From an uncultured Eubacteriales bacterium (lineage in GTDB: Bacteria > Bacillota > Clostridia > Peptostreptococcales > Anaerovoracaceae): a stretch of 64,000 nt of DNA. The stretch is taken from contig CADATO010000001.1 of NCBI GenBank assembly GCA_902790905.1, positions 1-64,000 of the forward strand, given 5' to 3'. The notes beneath the pieces are model-generated. The model was given only the letters and a program-made list of their open reading frames with translations, did not search any database and was not told the DNA's origin. Position numbers and translations under genes: made by a program. This document shows, piece by piece, positions 1 to 9,073 of this stretch; the first letter of the stretch is position 1, and every line of letters begins with the position of its first letter.

Positions 1-1
1 A

Positions 2-538
2 GGCCCCGGGCTGGGGCACCACACGGAAGATCTTTCTGTCATTCTGGCTGTTCTCGCGACCGGTAAACCGTGCGTCATCGATGCAGATGGTCTGAATGAT
101 ATCGTTCGCTTCGGCCTGCACGACACCATCGCAGGCGCAGCGGGCGAACTGGTGCTGACGCCGCACGAAGGCGAGGCTGCACGGCTGCTTGGCATAGACA
201 GGATCACAGACAGAACACTGGCGGTCCGCACACTGGCAGAACGTTACCGGAGTACGGTGATCCTGAAAGGGCATCACTCCCTGATCGCTGCGCTGGACGG
301 ACGCATCAAGGTCAATCCGACCGGAAATGCTGCCATGGCCAAGGGCGGCAGCGGCGATGTGCTGACGGGCATGATCGGCGCCTTTCTTGCGAAAGGGATG
401 CCCGCGTATGAAGCCGCCTGCGCCGGCGCATACCTGCACGGGCTGGCCGGGGATATCTGCCGGGCGCAGCTCGGAGACGAGTCCGTCATGGCACGGGATC
501 TGACGGATGCGATTTCTGCCGCATTTCAACGTCTGTAA
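2..538 (+). CDS. nnrD: ADP/ATP-dependent NAD(P)H-hydrate dehydratase, C-terminal part (5' truncated by window)
   Basis: The frame is open from base 2 and ends at a TAA at 536-538, so the start lies outside the window. The translation begins with GPGLG and continues through IDADGLN, the LTPHEGEAARLLG segment and NPTGNAAMAKGGSGDVLTG; these are the nucleotide- and substrate-binding motifs of the ribokinase-like NnrD/CARKD family. The family repairs hydrated NAD(P)H in the cytoplasm, often as the C-terminal half of a protein fused to the NnrE epimerase; whether it is fused here cannot be seen. The next gene starts 68 bases downstream behind its own ribosome-binding site. Family assignment is firm. 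Confidence 0.9.
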   Translation, partial: GPGLGHHTEDLSVILAVLATGKPCVIDADGLNDIVRFGLHDTIAGAAGELVLTPHEGEAARLLGIDRITDRTLAVRTLAERYRSTVILKGHHSLIAALDGRIKVNPTGNAAMAKGGSGDVLTGMIGAFLAKGMPAYEAACAGAYLHGLAGDICRAQLGDESVMARDLTDAISAAFQRL

Positions 539-606
539 CAGGGGGAATACCATTCCGCTCTGTCAGTATATATAGCAATTGAATCGATTAAAGGAGAAAC
601 ATATTC

Positions 607-1425
607 ATGGAGACCTACGAACTGGAAAAGATCGCCCGCGACGTACGCCGGACGGTCCTGCAGGAAGTCCATGCTGCCGGATCCGGGCATCCCGGCGGTT
701 CGCTTTCCGCAGCGGACATCATGACAGCACTCTATTTTGAAGTGATGAACATTGACCCGCAGGATCCCGCAAAAGAAGACCGTGACAAATTCGTTCTTTC
801 GAAAGGGCACGCTGCACCTGTCCTGTACGCCGTTCTGGCACACAGAGGCTTTTTCCCCGTTGAGGACTGCCTGACCCTGAGAAAAATCGGCAGCCGCTTC
901 CAGGGGCATCCGAATATGCATAAGGTGCCCGGTGTCGAAATGTCGACCGGTTCCCTTGGGCAGGGTTTTTCGGTCGCCGTCGGCATGGCGCTCGCGGCGA
1001 AGACGGATCATCCCGATAGCCGCGTATATGCGCTGCTTGGAGACGGTGAGATCCAGGAAGGCATCATCTGGGAAGCTGCCATGGCTGCAGCGCACTATCA
1101 TCTCAGCAATATGACCGCGATCGTAGACTGGAATGGTCTGCAGATCGACGGCCGCAACGATGATGTCATGACGGTGCGTCCGATCGATGAAAAATTCAAG
1201 GCGTTCGGATGGAATGTCATCCTCTGTGACGGCCACGACATGGCCGCTGTCGTCGATGCACTGAAGGCATCTGCGGCATGCAAGGACAAACCCACCGCGA
1301 TCATCGCCAGCACGCATAAGGGACAGGGCGTTTCCTTTATGACAGATGATCCCGGCTGGCACGGCAAAGCACCCGACGACGAGCAGTTTGCCCGCGCGAT
1401 GGAAGAACTGGGAGGTGAAGCATAA
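607..1425 (+). CDS. Transketolase, N-terminal (TPP-binding) subunit
   Basis: This 272-residue protein matches the N-terminal third of transketolase. It has the GSGHPGG loop near residue 26, SKGHAAP near residue 65 and the thiamine diphosphate motif GDGEIQEG near residue 145. It ends where the pyrimidine-binding domain would begin in a single-chain enzyme; that domain is encoded by the next gene, whose ATG overlaps this stop codon. The pair should act together in the non-oxidative pentose phosphate pathway. AAAGGAG at 591-597 is well placed for the ATG at 607. Two-gene transketolases are common in anaerobic Bacillota and some archaea. Confidence 0.93.
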   Translation: METYELEKIARDVRRTVLQEVHAAGSGHPGGSLSAADIMTALYFEVMNIDPQDPAKEDRDKFVLSKGHAAPVLYAVLAHRGFFPVEDCLTLRKIGSRFQGHPNMHKVPGVEMSTGSLGQGFSVAVGMALAAKTDHPDSRVYALLGDGEIQEGIIWEAAMAAAHYHLSNMTAIVDWNGLQIDGRNDDVMTVRPIDEKFKAFGWNVILCDGHDMAAVVDALKASAACKDKPTAIIASTHKGQGVSFMTDDPGWHGKAPDDEQFARAMEELGGEA

Positions 1426-2363
1426 TGGCAGATAAAATGGCCACAAGAGAAGCATACGGCCAGGTTCTTCTGGAGCTGGGAGAACAGTACGACAATCTGG
1501 TCGTCATGGATGCGGACCTTTCCGGGTCCACAAAGACGAAAGACTTCGGCAAGAAATATCCTGAGAGATTTTACAATATGGGCATCGCTGAGCAGGATCT
1601 GATGGGGGCGGCGGCAGGACTGGCGCTCTCCGGCAAGATCGTATGCGCAAGCTCGTTCGCGATGTTTGCTGCAGGCAGAGCCTTCGAAGTCATCCGCAAC
1701 TCCATCGGTTACACGGGTGCGAACGTCAAGATCTGCGCGACGCACGCCGGCATCACTGTCGGTGAGGACGGCGCCAGCCACCAGACGTTTGAAGATCTGG
1801 CCATCATGCGGACCATTCCCGGCATGACCGTGCTCTGTCCGTCTGACGGGCCGTCTGCAAAGGCGCTGATCAGACAGGCGGTCGCCATGGACGGTCCCTG
1901 TTACATCCGTCTCGGCAGATCCGCTGTACCGAACGTCTATGCCGAAGATGAAGAGCTGACGATCGGAAAAGGCGTCACGCTGCGGGAAGGCCTTGCTGTC
2001 ACACTCGCGGCAACCGGCATCATGGTGGACGCTGCGCTGAAAGCCGCGGACATTCTGGCAGGGGAAGGGATCGACGCCCGTGTCATTGATCTTCATACGA
2101 TCAAGCCGCTCGATGAAGACATCGTGATCAAGGCGGCCATGGAGACAGGCGGGATCGTCACCTGCGAAGAGCATTCCGTCATCGGCGGTCTTGGCAGCGC
2201 AGTCGCATCCGTGCTCGCTACGAAGTGCCCCACGAGAATGGCCATGGTCGGCCAGCAGGACACCTTCGGCGAATCCGGCAAACCTGCCGAACTGCTGGAG
2301 AAATATCACCTGACTGCTGACGATATCGCAGCGGCGGCGAGAACGATCGTGCACGGCAGATAA
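1425..2363 (+). CDS. Transketolase, C-terminal (pyrimidine-binding) subunit
   Basis: This 312-residue protein carries the transketolase pyrimidine-binding and C-terminal domains. The segment NMGIAEQDLMGAAAGLAL near residue 50 contains the glutamate that activates thiamine diphosphate. CSSFAMFAAGRAFE and CATHAGITVGEDGASHQ follow, as in transketolase and DXS homologues. The start codon shares one base with the stop of the N-terminal subunit (TAATG), and GGAGG at 1411-1415 serves as its ribosome-binding site inside the upstream gene, which implies coupled translation and equal dosage. It is separate from the single-chain DXS at 28056. Confidence in the split-subunit call is high. Confidence 0.93.
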   Translation: MADKMATREAYGQVLLELGEQYDNLVVMDADLSGSTKTKDFGKKYPERFYNMGIAEQDLMGAAAGLALSGKIVCASSFAMFAAGRAFEVIRNSIGYTGANVKICATHAGITVGEDGASHQTFEDLAIMRTIPGMTVLCPSDGPSAKALIRQAVAMDGPCYIRLGRSAVPNVYAEDEELTIGKGVTLREGLAVTLAATGIMVDAALKAADILAGEGIDARVIDLHTIKPLDEDIVIKAAMETGGIVTCEEHSVIGGLGSAVASVLATKCPTRMAMVGQQDTFGESGKPAELLEKYHLTADDIAAAARTIVHGR

Positions 2364-2395
2364 GACTTTACATTCCCGTATCAAAGTGGTAATAT

Positions 2396-3319
2396 ATGGA
2401 AATGATTGAATTTAAACACGTAACAAAAACATACGACGGCAACGATGCGCTCATCGATGTCAGCGTCAAGATCAACAAAGGCGACTTCGTCTTTCTTGTC
2501 GGCCCGTCCGGCGCCGGCAAATCTACCTTTATCAAGCTGATCCTGAAAGAGATCGACGCCGATGAAGGAAGCATCATCGTCAAAGGGGAAGAAGTCACGA
2601 AGATGTCCAACCGGAAGATCCCGCGGCACCGCCGGAATATCGGGATCGTCTTCCAGGACTTCCGTCTTCTGCCGCAGAAAACGGTCTATGAGAATGTCGC
2701 CTTCGCGATGGAAATCACGCACCAGAGTAAACGCGCCATCAAACGGAACGTTCCGCAGGCTCTGGCTCTGATGGGAATCTCGGAATATGCATCCAAGTAT
2801 CCGTCCGAACTTTCCGCTGGCGAACAGCAGCGTGTCGCGATCGCGCGTGCGATCGTCAACAAGCCGACCGTACTGATCGCAGACGAGCCGACCGGCAACC
2901 TGGATCCGGTCACAGCCTGGGAGATCATGAAGCTTCTGGAGGAGATCAATGCGCGCGGCACGACCATCCTCATGGTCACCCACGCCAAGGACATCGTCGA
3001 CAGAATGCGCAAGCGCGTCATCGTGATCGAACAGGGACGTATTGTGCGCGATGAATTCGGCAAATACGGGCTCGGCGGATTCCGGAAGGCAAGCGCGCCG
3101 GAAAACGATGAAGATTTTTCGGATGAGGCCGAGGAGTCGATCAGCGCTACGGAGCAGGCAATGGGCGGCTATTCCGACATGACCAGCCGGAGCACGACCC
3201 AGATCGTCAAAGAAGAAGTAGAAAGCCAGATTCGGGACGAGGGCAGCGAAGCCGTCGACGAATCTGCTGTAGAAGATGCTTTTGCAAAAGCAGAAAGGTT
3301 GCTGGCACGTCATGAGTAG
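2396..3319 (+). CDS. ftsE: Cell-division ABC transporter ATPase FtsE with long acidic C-terminal tail
   Basis: FtsE is the ATPase of the FtsEX complex, which relays division-site signals to extracellular murein hydrolases. The Walker A motif GPSGAGKST is at residues 36-44, the signature LSAGEQ at 139-144 and Walker B VLIADEP at 159-165. The conserved ATPase part ends near residue 225. The protein then continues for about 80 residues rich in Glu, Asp and Ser, with no motif I recognise; FtsE proteins are usually about 230 residues. ftsX overlaps its end by 8 bases. The ribosome-binding site is weak, and an in-frame ATG at 2402 is an alternative start. Confidence 0.93.
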   Translation: MEMIEFKHVTKTYDGNDALIDVSVKINKGDFVFLVGPSGAGKSTFIKLILKEIDADEGSIIVKGEEVTKMSNRKIPRHRRNIGIVFQDFRLLPQKTVYENVAFAMEITHQSKRAIKRNVPQALALMGISEYASKYPSELSAGEQQRVAIARAIVNKPTVLIADEPTGNLDPVTAWEIMKLLEEINARGTTILMVTHAKDIVDRMRKRVIVIEQGRIVRDEFGKYGLGGFRKASAPENDEDFSDEAEESISATEQAMGGYSDMTSRSTTQIVKEEVESQIRDEGSEAVDESAVEDAFAKAERLLARHE

Positions 3320-4202
3320 GTTTGGAAATACGATCAAACAGGCTTTCCGCCAGATCGGAAGGAACCGGGCCATGACGCTGGCATCGGTCTTCGCGATCAG
3401 TGCGATGCTGCTGATCCTGGGCCTGTTTTTAGTGATCATCATCAACATCAATATGATGGCGGAGTCCGTCAAACAGGATTACAACAATGTACAGGTATTC
3501 CTGCTGGACGAGACAACAGAGGAGCAGTGTATAGAACTGCAGAACGACATCCGCAACTGGGATGCGGTCGATACAGTCGAATACCGCACAAAAGACCAGG
3601 CGATGGAGGTTCTGAAAAAGCGGTGGGGTGAGAACGCCTATCTGCTCGACAGCATCGTTGAGAATCCGCTGCCGAATTCGATCATCATCACGATGACGGA
3701 TCTTACAAAAGCCGATGAGATCGCGGACAAAGCCGCCACACTGGAAGGCGTGGAAGACGTTACATATTATAAGGATACCGTCGATAAACTTCTCCGCGCG
3801 ACCCGCATGATGCAGATCGCAGCGCTGGTCATCATGGCGTTCCTGATCATCGTCTCCGTCGTCGTTGTGTCCAATACGATCAAGCTGACGGTTTTCAACC
3901 GGTCGGAAGAGATCGAGATCATGAAATACGTCGGTGCGACAAACTGGTTTATCCGCGGACCGTTCATGCTGGAGGGCATTATCATCGGGGCATTCTCCGC
4001 GCTGCTGTCCGCCGGGATCGTCACATTTGTGTACACGCGGGTGCTGGATGTGATCGGCACCAGCGTCACATCGGTTCTCTCGATGCCGCTCGTACCGGTT
4101 TCTTTCCTGGGACTCAATCTGATGTGGATCTTCCTTGCACTGGGCGTCAGCATCGGTGCATGGGGCAGTATCGTATCCATGAGACGGTTCCTGGATACCT
4201 AA
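3312..4202 (+). CDS. ftsX: Cell-division permease FtsX
   Basis: The protein has 296 residues, normal for FtsX: a short cytoplasmic N-terminus, a first membrane segment near residues 20-43, an extracellular loop of about 120 residues, and three more membrane segments at about 165-190, 220-240 and 265-290. The cytoplasmic stretch EEIEIMKYVGATNWFIRGPF is the typical FtsX motif before segment three. I chose ATG 3312 (MSRFGN) because GAAAGG at 3293-3298 lies upstream of it and it overlaps the ftsE stop; an earlier in-frame ATG would add 12 unlikely residues. The extracellular loop probably contacts the coiled-coil peptidase encoded next. Confidence 0.93.
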   Translation: MSRFGNTIKQAFRQIGRNRAMTLASVFAISAMLLILGLFLVIIININMMAESVKQDYNNVQVFLLDETTEEQCIELQNDIRNWDAVDTVEYRTKDQAMEVLKKRWGENAYLLDSIVENPLPNSIIITMTDLTKADEIADKAATLEGVEDVTYYKDTVDKLLRATRMMQIAALVIMAFLIIVSVVVVSNTIKLTVFNRSEEIEIMKYVGATNWFIRGPFMLEGIIIGAFSALLSAGIVTFVYTRVLDVIGTSVTSVLSMPLVPVSFLGLNLMWIFLALGVSIGAWGSIVSMRRFLDT

Positions 4203-4229
4203 ACCGTGTAGAAAGGAATGAAAAGGATC

Positions 4230-5351
4230 ATGAAAGATCGTTTTCGTATCGCCGTCATCCTGCTCCTGATCCTGTCGATGACATTCTCGTTTGCCTATGC
4301 GACAAGATCGCAGGATGAAGTCGACGCTGATATAGAAGAAAAGCAGCAGGAACTGGATGAAGGCAAAGAAAAAGTTGAAGAGCTCGAAGGCGAGATGAGC
4401 GAACTGCAGTCGGAGATCGATGAGACGCAGAGCAATATCGACAGCGTCAGCAGCCAGATCGTCGATCTGCAGGGGCAAATCAGCGACAACCAGGTTAAAC
4501 TCGAAAACAAAAAAGCTGAGCTGGAAGTCAGTGTCGAGAACCTCAATCAGCGCCTGCGCAACATGTATAAAAATGGATCCATCGGATTCATCGATGTTAT
4601 ATTGTCTTCAGAAAATGTGACAGACCTTATCACCAACGTCGAGCTGGTCGGCAGGATCTATGCGAGTGATAAGAATCTCGTCAGCACACTGGAAAAAGAG
4701 TACGCCGAGATCGAAGAAATCCAGACTGCACTAGAATCGCAAAAGACCGAGCTGGACGGCAAAATGGGCGAGCTCAACTCGCTGCAGGAGCAGCTGAGTG
4801 CAGACTACGCAAAAGTAGAAGCCAGCAAATCCGAGCAGGAAGCCATCAACGACCAGCTGGAGGATGACCTCGCCGATCTGGAAGCGGAGTCCGCGGAGAT
4901 CGCTGCACTCATCGCATCCCAGTCATCAGAACAGGAGTATCAGGGCGGCGGCAGCGGCGCATTCGTCTGGCCGGTACCCGGCAACTACAGCATCTCTTCC
5001 GAGTATGCGTACCGCTGGTGTCCGTACCATGGATATGAACTGCACTCCGGCATCGACATTCCGGCGTCCTACGGCACAAGTGTCGTCGCAGCTGATGACG
5101 GTCTTGTGATCTCTGCCGGCTGGATGGGCAGCTACGGCAATGCCGTTCTGATCAGTCACGGCAATGGTCTGTACACGTTGTACGGTCACAATTCTTCTCT
5201 GAATGTCAGCGAGGGGCAGACCGTTTCGCAGGGGCAGACGATCGCTTTCGTCGGTTCGACCGGCAACAGCACGGGCAATCACTGCCATTTTGAAGTTCGT
5301 CTTGGCGGGAGCAACTATGGCAATTCTGTCAACCCGCACAATTATTTGTAA
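4230..5351 (+). CDS. Secreted coiled-coil M23 (LytM) peptidase, EnvC-like partner of FtsEX
   Basis: A signal peptide (hydrophobic IAVILLLILSMTFSFAYA) is followed by about 200 residues of heptad-rich, Glu/Gln/Lys-rich coiled coil and then a C-terminal LytM domain from about residue 250. The domain keeps the zinc ligands, HSGID near residue 272 and HCHFEV near residue 350, so it looks catalytically competent, unlike E. coli EnvC. Position directly behind ftsX suggests it is the hydrolase or activator controlled by FtsEX. ATG 4230 is preferred over 4218 because GAAAGGA at 4211-4217 abuts the earlier ATG but is 12 bases from this one. Confidence 0.88.
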   Translation: MKDRFRIAVILLLILSMTFSFAYATRSQDEVDADIEEKQQELDEGKEKVEELEGEMSELQSEIDETQSNIDSVSSQIVDLQGQISDNQVKLENKKAELEVSVENLNQRLRNMYKNGSIGFIDVILSSENVTDLITNVELVGRIYASDKNLVSTLEKEYAEIEEIQTALESQKTELDGKMGELNSLQEQLSADYAKVEASKSEQEAINDQLEDDLADLEAESAEIAALIASQSSEQEYQGGGSGAFVWPVPGNYSISSEYAYRWCPYHGYELHSGIDIPASYGTSVVAADDGLVISAGWMGSYGNAVLISHGNGLYTLYGHNSSLNVSEGQTVSQGQTIAFVGSTGNSTGNHCHFEVRLGGSNYGNSVNPHNYL

Positions 5352-5354
5352 TAC

Positions 5355-7028
5355 ATGAACGACATTGTAAGAGAATTACTCACAAAACGGGGGCTCACGG
5401 ATCCGGAGGAAATCAGAGAATTCCTCGATCCGCACCCCCGCACCGCATATGATCCCCGCCTTTTATACGGCATGCAGGAAGCGGTTTCCGTCATCCTGGC
5501 AGCCGTACAGAGAGGGGATAAGATCGTTGTATATGGAGATTATGATGCTGACGGCGTGACCGCCACCGTGATCATGATGACCATCCTGAGGGCGCTTGGT
5601 GCAAAGGCGCCGTCTTTTTATATCCCGTCGAGGTTTGATGAGGGATATGGTCTCAATGAACAGGCGATTGTCAAACTGGCCGACCTCGGCGTTGATATGA
5701 TCATCACGGTCGACTGCGGCGCTGTCTCGTATTTTGAAGTGGAAACAGCCAAGGAGTACGGGATCCAGGTGGTCGTGACCGACCATCACAACTGCGCCGA
5801 CGGCGTTGCCGACACCATCGTGCTCGACCCGAAGCAGGAAGGCGAGACCTACCCGTACAGGGACCTTGCCGGATGCGGCGTTGCCTATAAACTGGCGCTG
5901 GCGCTGCGGGATGCTGCCGGACTGGATAAAAAGATCACCAACGATCTTCTCGATATGGTCGCGATCGGCACGGTCGCCGATGTGGTACCGCTCACCGGTG
6001 AAAACCGCAGTCTTGTCAAATACGGCCTCCGCAAGATCAATACCGGCAGCCGGATCGGCCTGAACATGCTGATCGACCGGATCTACCGCAAAAACGGAGA
6101 TCCCGGCAACCGGCGCTATCCCGTCGATGCCGGCCGCATCGGATTCGGGATTGGTCCGCACGTCAATGCTGCAGGCAGGATGGAGGACGCGAGCCTGGGC
6201 GTCAGACTGTTCCTTGCAAAGACTCCAGAGGAGGCTTATCCGTACGTTGAAAAAATGCGGACGCTCAATGAAGAGCGCAAGTCGATCCAGGACCGCACGG
6301 AACGTCATATTCTGGCTTACTGTGCAGAAGAACTCGAACATGACCTGTTTCCCGTTCTGGTGCCGCAGACATCTCATGAAGGGACGAACGGCGTCGTCGC
6401 CGGCCGTCTGAGAGAGCGATTCCACAAGCCTGTCGCAATCCTTGCAGGATCGCAGGAGGAATACTATACCGCCACCTGCCGCGGGATCGAAGGACTGGAT
6501 CTGCACGCTGTTCTCAGTACGCAGAGTCATCTGTTTGAACGGTTTGGCGGACATGCCATGGCCTGCGGCTTTACGATCCGCAAGGAGTATGTCTCAGCCC
6601 TGAAGGAAGGGCTCGAAGCAGTCATGAAAAAGATCCTGCTGGCACAGCCGTCGCTCTTTGAGAAACACGTGCCGTACGATATGATCCTGCAGCCTGAACA
6701 GATCGATCTGCCGCTGGCAGAGGAACTGCAGCTGCTGGCTCCATTTGGGAAAGATAATCCAAATCCCGCTTTTTTACTGGAAAGTGTGAAACTACAGGAG
6801 TATGATGTAATAGGAAACGGACGTGCGCTCCGGCTGCGCATTGCTTCCGCACATGGAGGGGTAGCCGGGATCTGCTTCGGCAGCGAAGAGAAAATATCAA
6901 AACTGGCGGAACTGTGCCGCACAGCCGACCGCCTGCAGATCACCGCACATATTGATATCAATGAGTTTAATGGTCGGAAGAGCGTCCAGCTCATGATCGT
7001 AGACATTTCGGAGAACAAACAGGAATGA
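5355..7028 (+). CDS. recJ: Single-stranded-DNA-specific exonuclease RecJ
   Basis: RecJ degrades ssDNA 5' to 3' in recombination and mismatch repair. The DHH phosphoesterase core is clear: GDYDADGVTAT at about residues 62-72 and VVTDHHN at about 140-146. GIGPHVNAAGRM marks the later part of the core, and a DHHA1 region with GGHAMACGF follows near residue 400. At 557 residues it is close to usual RecJ length. It starts three bases after the preceding stop with no clear ribosome-binding site, so translational coupling is likely. Its own stop overlaps the next start (ATGA). Confidence 0.95.
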   Translation: MNDIVRELLTKRGLTDPEEIREFLDPHPRTAYDPRLLYGMQEAVSVILAAVQRGDKIVVYGDYDADGVTATVIMMTILRALGAKAPSFYIPSRFDEGYGLNEQAIVKLADLGVDMIITVDCGAVSYFEVETAKEYGIQVVVTDHHNCADGVADTIVLDPKQEGETYPYRDLAGCGVAYKLALALRDAAGLDKKITNDLLDMVAIGTVADVVPLTGENRSLVKYGLRKINTGSRIGLNMLIDRIYRKNGDPGNRRYPVDAGRIGFGIGPHVNAAGRMEDASLGVRLFLAKTPEEAYPYVEKMRTLNEERKSIQDRTERHILAYCAEELEHDLFPVLVPQTSHEGTNGVVAGRLRERFHKPVAILAGSQEEYYTATCRGIEGLDLHAVLSTQSHLFERFGGHAMACGFTIRKEYVSALKEGLEAVMKKILLAQPSLFEKHVPYDMILQPEQIDLPLAEELQLLAPFGKDNPNPAFLLESVKLQEYDVIGNGRALRLRIASAHGGVAGICFGSEEKISKLAELCRTADRLQITAHIDINEFNGRKSVQLMIVDISENKQE

Positions 7029-8182
7029 ATATTAAAAAATCAGTCTTTGCCATACTTCTTATCGTTGCTGCTCTTGTTGGCGGCGCCGCAACATTCGGTA
7101 CCATGACGATGCTGCACGCGTCAGGGGCCGGCAGCGTTACGCTGAGTGCGAAGGAGTACAACCAGCTCACCTACATGAATGACAAATACGCCAAAGCGGA
7201 ACAGCTCTGGAATATCGTGAAAGATGGTTTTTATCAGGAAATCTCCGATGAGCAGATCGAAGAAGGCATGTATAAAGGCATCTTTGAAGGCACCGGCGAT
7301 ATTTATTCCGGCTACATGAATGAAAGCGAATGGACTGCCTGGGAGACCAGCATGACCGGCGAGTTTGAGGGCGTCGGTGTGACCTTCATGCAGAATGAGG
7401 AAGGGGAATACGTCGTCATCAGCACGGTCGAGGGAAGCCCGGCTGAAAAGGCTGGCCTGCTTCCCGGGGATATTCTGACCAAGGTCGATGGGGAAGAATA
7501 CACCAACAGTACGGAAATGAGCATGGCGATCCGCGGCGACAGCGGCACGGATGTCCAGGTGACATATCTGCGCGACGGAGAAGAGAACACGGTCACCATG
7601 ACCCGCGAGAAGATCGAGAGCCAGACAGTCAAGAGTTCTGTCCTCGATGGCAACATCGGACTCATTGAGGTCTCCGCTTTTGAGATGAAAACCAGCGAGG
7701 ACTTCGAGGCCGCGCTCAAAGATCTTGAGAGCAAGGGCGTGAAAGGGCTGATCATCGACCTGCGCAACAACGGCGGCGGCCTGGTCAATGAAAGCGTTGA
7801 GATCGCCGACATGCTCCTGGATGAGGGAACGGTCATGTATACCGAAGATCAGAAAGGCAACAGAGAGTACGCCTATACAGAGAAAGGACGCACGTCTCTG
7901 CCGTATGTTGTTCTTGTCAATGAAAATACAGCCAGTGCCTCCGAGATCCTTTCCGCCGCGATTCAGGACAACGCGGGCGGCAAGATCATCGGCACGGTGA
8001 CATTCGGGAAGGGCGTCATACAGAACTCTGCACCGCTTGGCAACGGCACAGGCTATAAACTGACCGTATTGCAGTATTTCTCGCCCAACGGCAACAAGAT
8101 CCACGGAGTCGGCATTACGCCGGATATCGAAGTGGAAGGCGAAGACGAACAGATGCAGAAAGCAATCGAACAGTTCAAGTAG
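7025..8182 (+). CDS. C-terminal processing protease, S41 family (CtpA/CtpB-like)
   Basis: The 385-residue protein opens with a membrane-spanning signal anchor (SVFAILLIVAALVGGAATF) and is probably an exported serine protease. A PDZ domain spans about residues 95-180, with SPAEKAGLLPGDILTKVDG in its carboxylate-binding part. The S41 catalytic domain follows: Ser304 in NENTASASE and Lys329 in TFGKG are 25 residues apart, the spacing of the family's Ser-Lys dyad. The gene overlaps recJ by four bases and lies downstream of the ftsEX-M23 genes, an arrangement common in Bacillota that suggests a role in envelope protein turnover. Confidence 0.93.
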   Translation: MNIKKSVFAILLIVAALVGGAATFGTMTMLHASGAGSVTLSAKEYNQLTYMNDKYAKAEQLWNIVKDGFYQEISDEQIEEGMYKGIFEGTGDIYSGYMNESEWTAWETSMTGEFEGVGVTFMQNEEGEYVVISTVEGSPAEKAGLLPGDILTKVDGEEYTNSTEMSMAIRGDSGTDVQVTYLRDGEENTVTMTREKIESQTVKSSVLDGNIGLIEVSAFEMKTSEDFEAALKDLESKGVKGLIIDLRNNGGGLVNESVEIADMLLDEGTVMYTEDQKGNREYAYTEKGRTSLPYVVLVNENTASASEILSAAIQDNAGGKIIGTVTFGKGVIQNSAPLGNGTGYKLTVLQYFSPNGNKIHGVGITPDIEVEGEDEQMQKAIEQFK

Positions 8183-8216
8183 ACAATCATCATTCTTTTC
8201 CTGAAGGAGGACTCCA

Positions 8217-8507
8217 ATGGCATATCGTTCCAAACTCAAAAGAGAGGATATCGATGCTTTATTCGAAGCGATCCTGTCCTTGCACGATCAGGAAGACTGT
8301 TACCGTTTCTTCGAAGACCTGACAACCATCAACGAACTGCATGCCATGGCGCAGCGGTGGCAGGTCGCCAAACTCCTTGATGAGAACTGCAAGTATAAGG
8401 AGATCGAAGAGCAGACAGGCGCTTCCACCGCGACGATCAGCCGCATCAACAAGTGCCTGCTGTATGGAGCAGACGGCTACCGCCGTGTGCTGGACAGGCA
8501 GAAATGA
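8217..8507 (+). CDS. YerC/YecD family TrpR-related DNA-binding protein
   Basis: This 96-residue protein has the Trp-repressor-like helical fold of the YerC/YecD family. The pattern HDQEDCYRFFEDLTTINEL is followed by a helix-turn-helix ending in IEEQTGASTATISRINKCL. A strong ribosome-binding site (AAGGAGG at 8203-8209) precedes the ATG. It is probably a transcription regulator, but neither ligand nor target is known from the sequence. The stop codon overlaps the next gene's start (ATGA), so the two are probably co-transcribed. Confidence 0.88.
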   Translation: MAYRSKLKREDIDALFEAILSLHDQEDCYRFFEDLTTINELHAMAQRWQVAKLLDENCKYKEIEEQTGASTATISRINKCLLYGADGYRRVLDRQK

Positions 8508-9073
8508 GCCGCGCGGTACTCTATATTTACAGAAACAGACAGGGCAATACTGATGATATCCTATGCCGCTGCGCAGAGGATTTTATGGGCTGCGCCTCCG
8601 GGACGATCGGCACCGGGCAGATCAAACGGACAGCGTTCGGAAAACCAGAACTGCCGGACCTGCCGATCGAAGTCTCTGTGAGCCATACCGGCAGCCTGCT
8701 CGCTGTGCTGGCTGTCAGCCGTGAAACAGGGCCGGTCGGACTGGACATCCAGCTGGCAAGGAACGTTTCGTATCTTGCGCTGGCTAAGCGATTCTTCACG
8801 GAAGAGGAATACCGTTACACGGAACAACACGGCCAGACCGGGTTTTACAGGCTCTGGACACGCAAAGAAGCCCTGACGAAATATCTCGGTGTGCCGCTGG
8901 CACGGACACTCGGTGCAGTACCGCTCGCCGGAGAGTCCGGACTGGCAGACATATGCCGCGGGGTGCGTTTTATTGAGCTCGCTATTGATGAGAACGTATT
9001 TGGTGTGGCCGCAGTGCGGGCAGACAGCAAGGTGGATCTATGCAGGAAAGAACTGAGCGAAAAGCAGTCCTGA
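8504..9073 (+). CDS. 4'-phosphopantetheinyl transferase, Sfp/AcpT type
   Basis: The protein transfers phosphopantetheine from CoA to carrier proteins. The family signatures are visible: SVSHTGSLLAV near residue 60, GPVGLDIQ near residue 78 (Mg-binding Asp), FFTEEEY near residue 100, and LWTRKEALTKYLG near residue 118 (W-x-x-K-E-A motif). ATG 8504 overlaps the upstream stop; an earlier in-frame ATG would add 17 atypical residues. At 189 residues it is slightly short for Sfp-type enzymes. No carrier-protein or synthase gene is nearby, so the substrate may be the housekeeping acyl carrier protein or a product encoded elsewhere. Confidence 0.87.
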   Translation: MSRAVLYIYRNRQGNTDDILCRCAEDFMGCASGTIGTGQIKRTAFGKPELPDLPIEVSVSHTGSLLAVLAVSRETGPVGLDIQLARNVSYLALAKRFFTEEEYRYTEQHGQTGFYRLWTRKEALTKYLGVPLARTLGAVPLAGESGLADICRGVRFIELAIDENVFGVAAVRADSKVDLCRKELSEKQS

